A stretch of DNA of 10,311 nt from Anaerolineales bacterium (GTDB lineage Bacteria; Chloroflexota; Anaerolineae; Anaerolineales; DRMV01): NCBI GenBank assembly GCA_015491595.1, contig WFVP01000109.1, positions 1 through 10,311 on the forward strand. Direction: 5' to 3'. A program made the position numbers and the translations under genes. Below, piece after piece: positions 5,462 through 10,311 of this stretch (the stretch's first letter is position 1; each line of letters starts with the position of its first letter). Under the pieces are notes generated by a model that worked only from the letters and a program-made list of their open reading frames with translations, searched no databases and had not been told where the DNA came from.

Positions 5462-7672
5462 CTACTCCTGCGTCGAGGTTACCTTTTCCTCTTCTTCTTT
5501 GCGCTTATCCACGGGTTGATAACGGCCGTCGCCGTACACGCCCACGGTATTCTCCTTCCGGGCCAGGACCTGACGACGGCCCATCTTGCGAACCGTGACC
5601 CGAACCTGGCCGAAGGCCGCATCGCCCGCGCCGTTCACGCCAAAGCCCAACAAATCAATCGGGTTGGCACCCCGGTTCTTCGCCCACCGCCCCAACGCCG
5701 TGTGTCCCTGGCCCATGGGAATGGCGATGGTATCGGGGCGGATACCCGGGTATACGTACACCGAAGCAAAAATCGCGCCGTACGGTGAGTCAATAAGCAC
5801 CAAATCGTCGTTCTCCAAACCCATCTGGGCAGCCGTCTCGGGATGGACTTCCACCCATGTATTCCACATCACCGTCGTGGTAGGGTCGGGCGTTTCTTGC
5901 AGCCAGGGATTGTTGGCCGAGGCGCCATCGGCCAGGATGGGATGCGGGAAGACCACCAAATGCAACTCACCCCGATCGAACTTGGCCTCGCCCACCTGCA
6001 CCGTGGGCACCTGAGCCTGGGCCGGGGTTGCGGTGGCTTCCTGGGTCCACCAACCACCGTGTTGCAAGAACAAAGCCCAGAAGACCTTGGGATGGGCAGC
6101 CTGATAGATGCCGTCGTTGCGTTTCTGGAATTCGGCCACCTGCTTTTGGATGAACTCCACTTCGTTCTTGTAGGGCACCTGTTCGGCCAGCGCGCCGCCC
6201 ACCTTCTGCACCGCGGCCAGCAGCACATCGGCTGTGGCCCGGGTATCGAAGACGGGCACCACGACCGGCTGGAAGCCAGAGAGGACCTCCCGGTCCGCAC
6301 CCACCTGAACCCGTTGATAACCCCAGGACTCCAGGAAGGTGTGGTCCGGCAGATGGTAGTGGGCGTAGGGCACGGTTTCGTCGTCGAAGGAAGCAAAGGA
6401 AATCACCAAGGGAACCTTGAGCAAGGCCTCTTCGAAGCCCAGTACCTTGGGAAATTCATACACGGGATTGACGCCATGGATGAACAGCGCCTTGACCTGG
6501 CCGGCGTTCATGCGGTCCACCAGGTCCATAAGTTCCTTGTAGGTCGCCGGTGCCAGGGGCTCTCGACCACCCGCGGGAGGCGTGAAGTAGACCAGGGAAG
6601 GCTTCCCCAGGCGCTCCAGAAGGCCGTTGAGGGCCAGGATGGCCTGGGCCACCTCCACGCCGTTCTCATAACCCAGGACCACGCCACCGGGCAGGGCCAC
6701 CACCCGCTCCACGTCCTGCACCGCATAACGGGCCACTTTCTCCAATTTCTCCAGGGGCACTTCGGCGGCCTGGGCCACCTGAGCCGGGTCCACCTGGGCG
6801 AAGGGTTCCGGCGCCTCCACTCCCGCGACTTCGGCCATGAGCCGTCCTAAGGCCAGGGCCACCAGACCTTCCGTCCCCGGCTTGGCCGGCAGCCAGAGGT
6901 CGGCGTTGGCTCCGGTCATGGACATACGGGGCTCGATCTGTACGAAGACGCCCCGACGTCCGGGATGTCCCTGTCGCATGGCGCCGTAGGCCTTGGCATA
7001 GGCCACCGGGCTGAGCCAGGTTTCCAGGAAGTTAGCCCCAAAGGAAATCACCAGATCGGCCTTGGCGATGTCAAAGGTAGGAACGGCCTTTTGACCGAAT
7101 ACCGCCTCCGCAGCCGCGGCCAGGGTCTGTCGGGCCTCCACCATGGCCAGGGCGCCGAAACGGATGGGCGGGGGCGCGCCCAGGGCCTGGGTAATCTCAT
7201 ACACCAGTTCGGCCAGGTGGTCCGGTGCCAGCCCCAGGAGGAAGACGATGCCTTCCGGAGGGGTGTCCTGCAAGGCCCGAGCCACCGCGTCAATGCCCTC
7301 TTCCCAGGTGATGGCCTTGCCGCCCCGGACCTTGGGCCCGCGGGCCCGGTCAGGGTTGTACAAGCCCTGGAGGGCCGCCTGCGCCCGGGCGCAGGTGCTG
7401 CCCCGGTTGAGGGGATGGTTGGGGTTCCCTTCCACTTTGATGGCCCGACCTTCCACGGTGCGCACCACCAGGCCGCACCCGGCCGGGCACTCGCGACAGG
7501 TGGTGGCGAAGTACACGCTCTTGCCGGGCAGCGCGTACTCGGGCTGCTCCACATACGGCCGTCGGCGCACGTATTTCGCCATGGGGCCGCAACCCGACAG
7601 CACGGCAGCCACTGCGCCGCCCACACCGGCCAGTTTCAGCACATCACGGCGTGTTAGTCCTTCCCGGCTCAT
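5462..7672 (-). CDS. actB1: ActB1, molybdopterin-oxidoreductase-like subunit of alternative complex III, Tat-exported
   Basis: This 736-residue protein equals the N-terminal part of fused ActB and belongs to the DMSO reductase/molybdopterin oxidoreductase superfamily. It has a Tat signal (T7-R-R-D-V-L-K13, then a hydrophobic run) ending in a lipobox-like L25-S-G-C28. A C59-x2-C62-x3-C66-x27-C94 motif has the form that holds [4Fe-4S] in true molybdoenzymes. Next comes the large fold, with DLWLPAKPGTEGLVALAL, and a C-terminal molydop-binding-like barrel with WVEVHPETAAQMG. Beyond residue 94 there is no cysteine, so no Cys can serve as a Mo ligand, in line with ACIII lacking Mo cofactor. Its role is structural, outside the membrane, holding ActB2 and ActA. 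An in-frame GTG at 7687 is possible, but GAAGGAG sits correctly before the ATG at 7672. The C-terminus is highly charged (DKRKEEEEK). The actA stop lies 38 nt upstream. Confidence 0.93.
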   Translation of the reverse strand: MSREGLTRRDVLKLAGVGGAVAAVLSGCGPMAKYVRRRPYVEQPEYALPGKSVYFATTCRECPAGCGLVVRTVEGRAIKVEGNPNHPLNRGSTCARAQAALQGLYNPDRARGPKVRGGKAITWEEGIDAVARALQDTPPEGIVFLLGLAPDHLAELVYEITQALGAPPPIRFGALAMVEARQTLAAAAEAVFGQKAVPTFDIAKADLVISFGANFLETWLSPVAYAKAYGAMRQGHPGRRGVFVQIEPRMSMTGANADLWLPAKPGTEGLVALALGRLMAEVAGVEAPEPFAQVDPAQVAQAAEVPLEKLEKVARYAVQDVERVVALPGGVVLGYENGVEVAQAILALNGLLERLGKPSLVYFTPPAGGREPLAPATYKELMDLVDRMNAGQVKALFIHGVNPVYEFPKVLGFEEALLKVPLVISFASFDDETVPYAHYHLPDHTFLESWGYQRVQVGADREVLSGFQPVVVPVFDTRATADVLLAAVQKVGGALAEQVPYKNEVEFIQKQVAEFQKRNDGIYQAAHPKVFWALFLQHGGWWTQEATATPAQAQVPTVQVGEAKFDRGELHLVVFPHPILADGASANNPWLQETPDPTTTVMWNTWVEVHPETAAQMGLENDDLVLIDSPYGAIFASVYVYPGIRPDTIAIPMGQGHTALGRWAKNRGANPIDLLGFGVNGAGDAAFGQVRVTVRKMGRRQVLARKENTVGVYGDGRYQPVDKRKEEEEKVTSTQE

Positions 7673-7710
7673 GGTCGCTCCTTCCACGTGGATGTGTGAG
7701 GGTTACCGAC

Positions 7711-8250
7711 TTACTTGTGACAGGCCTCGCAAGACGACAGCTGGACGAACCGCTCGGGGGTGCTCATGTTCTTGTGGCAGCTCAAACACCAACCCATGTT
7801 CTGGTTCTTGATGGGCTGGGCCACCGTGGACTGTCCCACCTCACCGTGGCAGGTCTGGCACGAAATGCCCCGTTGCACATGGGGAGCGTGGCTGAAGTAC
7901 ACGAAATCGGGCTGGATGGCCACGGGCACCCAGGGAATGGCTTCACCGTTCTCCGCATACTTCTGCAAGGCTCGGGTCGCCGGCGATTTGGGTTCCAGTT
8001 GGTTGTGGCAGGCGATACAGCGGTTCACCTGGGGCAGGCCAGCGCTCTGCCCTCGCGGGGCGTTGCTGTGGCAATACAGGCAGGAAAGCCCCAGCTGCTG
8101 GACGTGTACGTAATGGTTGAACTCAAGGGGTTGCGGCGGCACCCGTTGGGACGCGTACAGCCAGGTCGCCCCCAGCACCAATGCTCCCAGTACGGCGAAG
8201 GCGACCACGTTCACAACGGCCTTACGGAGTTGAGACGGTGCCGTGCTCAT
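7711..8250 (-). CDS. actA: ActA, pentaheme cytochrome c of alternative complex III (first gene of operon)
   Basis: This 179-residue protein has an N-terminal membrane helix (about 12-33) and a periplasmic part with five CxxCH sites: C57-L-Y-C60-H61, C78-I-A-C81-H82, C131-Q-T-C134-H135, C155-L-S-C158-H159 and C174-E-A-C177-H178. Paired His residues in FNHYVHV (H46, H49) and FSHAPHV (H121, H124) are likely distal ligands. Five hemes, an N-terminal helix and a place just before actB match ActA, which takes electrons from the ActB Fe-S clusters and passes them to mono-heme cytochromes. Two in-frame ATGs, at 8256 and 8250, are six bases apart. GGAG is 7 nt before the second and only one base before the first, so 8250 is preferred. 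The frame stays open far upstream, but that stretch is the non-coding leader and antisense of ftsK. Confidence 0.94.
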   Translation of the reverse strand: MSTAPSQLRKAVVNVVAFAVLGALVLGATWLYASQRVPPQPLEFNHYVHVQQLGLSCLYCHSNAPRGQSAGLPQVNRCIACHNQLEPKSPATRALQKYAENGEAIPWVPVAIQPDFVYFSHAPHVQRGISCQTCHGEVGQSTVAQPIKNQNMGWCLSCHKNMSTPERFVQLSSCEACHK

Positions 8251-8278
8251 GGACATTCTCCAGCACGTGGATTTGAGA

Positions 8279-8297
8279 GGAATATTCAGCGAATTCC
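8279..8297 (-). promoter_or_regulatory. Palindromic element in the actA leader (candidate operator or hairpin)
   Basis: GGAATATTC-AGC-GAATTCC forms a seven-pair inverted repeat with a two-base bulge (T8283, A8284). It lies just downstream of the predicted start site of the act promoter, at about +8 to +26. That is a typical repressor-operator position; a weak AT-rich leader hairpin is the other option. No regulator is encoded nearby to support either. Confidence 0.3.
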
Positions 8298-8310
8298 GTA
8301 CACGGGGCGG

Positions 8311-8340
8311 ATTATACCCCAAACAAGCCCAAACCCACAA
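8311..8340 (-). promoter_or_regulatory. Candidate sigma70-type promoter of the act operon
   Basis: On the minus strand there is a perfect TATAAT (-10) at 8316-8311. Eighteen bases upstream is a TTGTGG (8340-8335), matching only the TTG of the -35 consensus. Transcription would start near 8304, giving a leader of about 54 nt before the actA ATG. The -10 box is convincing and well placed; the -35 box is weak, so an activator may be needed. Confidence 0.55.
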
Positions 8341-8518
8341 GGGCAAAGACCCCACAATTTGTCTCAAAAACGTCTCGATGGTTGCACAACGCCTTTCCCG
8401 TATGTGCTCCAAACCCCTGGCCCCCAATGGCATCGACGCGGCCTCCGACGGGATGCTTCTCTGCCGCGACTTCTGACCACATGTTCGAACACCGCCCCGA
8501 AACCTCGGGAAGATGCGA

Positions 8519-8524
8519 TACAAT
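8519..8524 (+). promoter_or_regulatory. Weak -10 candidate for ftsK
   Basis: TACAAT lies 22 nt before the ftsK ATG on the plus strand and differs from TATAAT at one base. No recognisable -35 hexamer sits 16-18 nt upstream, so this is a weak call. It would give a leader of only about 15 nt, which still includes the AGGAG ribosome binding site at 8533-8537. Confidence 0.3.
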
Positions 8525-8546
8525 TGGGGCACAGGAGAGCACGAGC

Positions 8547-10311
8547 ATGGCGCCACGAAAACGCAAGGGCAAGGGGCGGCGAAAGGCCAAGGGTCCCTCC
8601 AAACCGGCCCAAATGCTGGATGCCTGGCGACGGTGGCGGGCGGAGACCTGGTCCCGCTGGGACGCCCGGGTCCAAACTCTGCAACTTGCCGTGCTGCGCC
8701 GCTGGCGATTCTGGCTGGGCATCCTGGGCCTGACTGCGGTGACGGTCGCGGCGGCGGGCCTGGGGGTTCCCTATTTCCGGTTCTGGACCGCCCTGTGGTA
8801 CCGAGGGTTCGGTTGGATGGCCCCCTTGGTGGGCCTGGGCCTGGGATGGATGAGCCTCCGGGGTCTGTTGCCCTCCCGCATCCCCTGGCACTCGGTACGC
8901 GCCCTGGGGGTGGCCAGCCTCCTGGCGGGCATGGGTCCCCTGCTGCACGGCCTGTTCCCCCACCGGGCCGGGTGGTGGGGCGCGTTCGTGTACGAGCTGC
9001 TGCTGCGGGCCTTGGGATTTTGGGGAACCCTGCTGACCCTGGCCGCCTGGTGGCTGGTCGCGCTGCTCTGGATTTGGAACCGCCCCCTCTGGGACGTGGC
9101 CCAGCAGCTCCATCAACGGTACGGCGCCCACGCGCGAGCCCAGCTGCGCCGCTGGTGGGCCCGAGCCTTCGCCAGAGGAACCCCAACGCCCCCGGCCGCC
9201 CTGCGACAGGAACCGGCCCGAACGGCTCCTGCCCTCGCGGCGGCCTCCTCGAGCCCCGCCGCCACGACAGAGGTCCGGGAGGAGACGCCTCCCCGCTGGG
9301 TGCTGCCGGACCCCGAAGAGGTGCTGGAGGACGGCCTGCGGCCCGAAGGAGACGAGGCATGGGCCCAGGAGCAGGCCCGCATCATTGAGGAGACCCTGGC
9401 CCAGTTCGGCGTGCCCGCCAAGGTGGTGACCATCCAGCAGGGACCCACCGTCACCCTCTTCGGCCTGGAGCCCGGATACGTGGAGACGAAGAAGGGGCGT
9501 ACCAAGGTGAGGGTGTCCAAAATCCTGGCCCTGGCCGACGATTTGGCCCTGGCCCTGGCGGCCAAACGCCTGCGGGTCCAGGCCCCGGTACCGGGTCGGC
9601 CCTACATCGGCATCGAAGTCCCCAACGAGAAACCCAACCTGGTCCCCCTGCGCCGGGTGGTGACCTCCAAAGCTTTCGCCCAGATGGACGCGGCCCTGCC
9701 CCTGGCCCTGGGGGAGAGCGTGTCCGGCGAGCCCGTGGTGGCCGCACTGGACCACATGCCCCATCTGCTCATTGCCGGGGCCACGGGTTCGGGGAAGTCG
9801 GTGTGCCTCCAGTCCATGCTGACCACCTGGCTCCTGTTCCGCACGCCGGACCAGGTGCGCTTCCTGCTCATTGACCCCAAACGGGTGGAGCTGACCCGTT
9901 TCAACGGACTGCCCCACCTGCTCACACCGGTGGTCACGGACCTGGAAAAGGCCCAGGGCGCACTGCAGTGGACGCTGCAAGAGATGGAACAGCGCTATCG
10001 CCTGTTGGCCGACGCGGGGGCGCGGGACATTGGGGACTACAACGCCCAGACCGAGGCCCAGGGTCGGCGTCCCCTCCCCCACCTGGTGGTGGTCATTGAC
10101 GAACTGGCCGACATGATGATGCTCGCGCCCCAGCGCACGGAGCAGGCCCTCATTCGGTTGGCCCAACTGGCCCGAGCCACAGGCATCCATCTGGTCGTGG
10201 CCACTCAGCGGCCTTCGGTGGACGTGGTCACCGGCCTCATCAAGGCCAACTTCCCCGCCCGCATCGCCTTCGCCGTGGCCTCCGTGGTGGACAGCCGGGT
10301 CATTCTGGACC
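8547..10311 (+). CDS. ftsK: FtsK/SpoIIIE DNA translocase (3' truncated by window)
   Basis: The frame opens with ATG at 8547, 9 nt after an AGGAG, and runs through the window end without a stop (588 codons visible). It begins with a very basic tail (MAPRKRKGKGRRKAKG). About four membrane helices follow (roughly 55-74, 86-104, 117-137, 154-176), then an Ala/Pro-rich linker (about 205-260). Next is the FtsK alpha domain, with AKVVTIQQGPTVTLFG and RPYIGIEVPNEKPNLVPL. The RecA-like motor carries Walker A G411-A-T-G-S-G-K417-S and Walker B VVVID518-E519, followed by ATQRPSVDVVTGLIKANFP. The C-terminal gamma DNA-recognition domain would lie beyond the window. It pumps DNA through the closing septum and helps resolve chromosome dimers. 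It is divergent from the act operon, with no evident functional link. Confidence 0.95.
   Translation, partial: MAPRKRKGKGRRKAKGPSKPAQMLDAWRRWRAETWSRWDARVQTLQLAVLRRWRFWLGILGLTAVTVAAAGLGVPYFRFWTALWYRGFGWMAPLVGLGLGWMSLRGLLPSRIPWHSVRALGVASLLAGMGPLLHGLFPHRAGWWGAFVYELLLRALGFWGTLLTLAAWWLVALLWIWNRPLWDVAQQLHQRYGAHARAQLRRWWARAFARGTPTPPAALRQEPARTAPALAAASSSPAATTEVREETPPRWVLPDPEEVLEDGLRPEGDEAWAQEQARIIEETLAQFGVPAKVVTIQQGPTVTLFGLEPGYVETKKGRTKVRVSKILALADDLALALAAKRLRVQAPVPGRPYIGIEVPNEKPNLVPLRRVVTSKAFAQMDAALPLALGESVSGEPVVAALDHMPHLLIAGATGSGKSVCLQSMLTTWLLFRTPDQVRFLLIDPKRVELTRFNGLPHLLTPVVTDLEKAQGALQWTLQEMEQRYRLLADAGARDIGDYNAQTEAQGRRPLPHLVVVIDELADMMMLAPQRTEQALIRLAQLARATGIHLVVATQRPSVDVVTGLIKANFPARIAFAVASVVDSRVILD

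Larger units (their letters stand above)
8251..8546. other. Divergent intergenic region between actA and ftsK
   Basis: This 296-nt region is less GC-rich than its surroundings near the actA end and separates the minus-strand act operon from the plus-strand ftsK. It holds the act promoter candidate, a leader palindrome, a GAGAC direct repeat and a weak ftsK -10 candidate, all listed separately. The stretch 8391-8510 shows no convincing gene, terminator or RNA element. Confidence 0.7.

Noticed and set aside
5462..7672. Reading ActB1 and ActB2 as a catalytic molybdoenzyme such as polysulfide or formate reductase
   Set aside because: ActB1 has no candidate Cys Mo ligand, and the neighbours actA, actC, actD and actE define an ACIII operon.
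8381..8390. GTTGCACAAC near-palindrome in the divergent region
   Set aside because: It is only ten bases with a mismatched centre, and is expected by chance.
8251..9360. Possible long N-terminal extension of ActA, since the frame stays open to 9360
   Set aside because: The extension crosses the ftsK coding region and the promoter region, is Pro/Arg-rich, and a good ribosome binding site and membrane helix mark the start at 8250.
8364..10190. A 608-codon minus-strand open frame opposite ftsK
   Set aside because: The opposite strand encodes FtsK with Walker motifs. The frame is low-complexity Gly/Gln/His/Pro sequence with no domain.

Overview
This window looks like a piece of a high-GC Chloroflexota chromosome, probably Anaerolineae or a related thermophilic lineage. 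That placement is inferred from gene content and codon use; no marker gene here fixes it. The core is a minus-strand operon of about 6.7 kb for alternative complex III (ACIII). ACIII is the quinol:electron-acceptor oxidoreductase that many Chloroflexota, Bacteroidota and Rhodothermota use in place of a cytochrome bc1 complex.

Layout. Positions 1-1359 (+) hold the 3' part of a secreted serine hydrolase: a VanW/YoaR-type N-terminal module joined to a class A beta-lactamase-like domain. It converges on the operon across a gap of about 195 nt that contains a clear minus-strand intrinsic terminator (1489-1520). Read in the direction of transcription, the operon runs from about 8304 down to 1554: actA (pentaheme cytochrome c), actB1 (molybdopterin-oxidoreductase-like, Tat signal), actB2 (four-cluster ferredoxin-like), actC (NrfD-like quinol-site membrane subunit), actD (DUF3341, two membrane helices), actE (membrane-anchored mono-heme cytochrome c), and an extra lipoprotein mono-heme cytochrome c. 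The genes are tightly packed, with gaps of 1 to 50 nt and one 4-nt overlap. The nearly 300 nt upstream carry a perfect TATAAT on the minus strand and a palindromic leader element. From 8547 (+) a divergent ftsK/spoIIIE DNA translocase begins and runs off the window.

How it works together. By analogy with known ACIII, quinol is oxidised at ActC. Electrons pass through the four Fe-S clusters of ActB2 to the five hemes of ActA and then to mono-heme cytochromes (ActE and possibly the last lipoprotein cytochrome), which would deliver them to a terminal oxidase encoded elsewhere. ActB1 has the molybdoenzyme fold but no Cys that could ligate molybdenum.

Points of interest. ActB, which is a single fused protein in the best-studied complexes, is encoded here as two genes 1 nt apart. 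No actF lies between actE and the terminator, and the position is taken by a divergent cytochrome lipoprotein. ActB1 keeps a complete four-cysteine Fe-S motif, and its only other cysteine is the lipobox one. I see no wholly undescribed system: this is a variant of a known respiratory complex.
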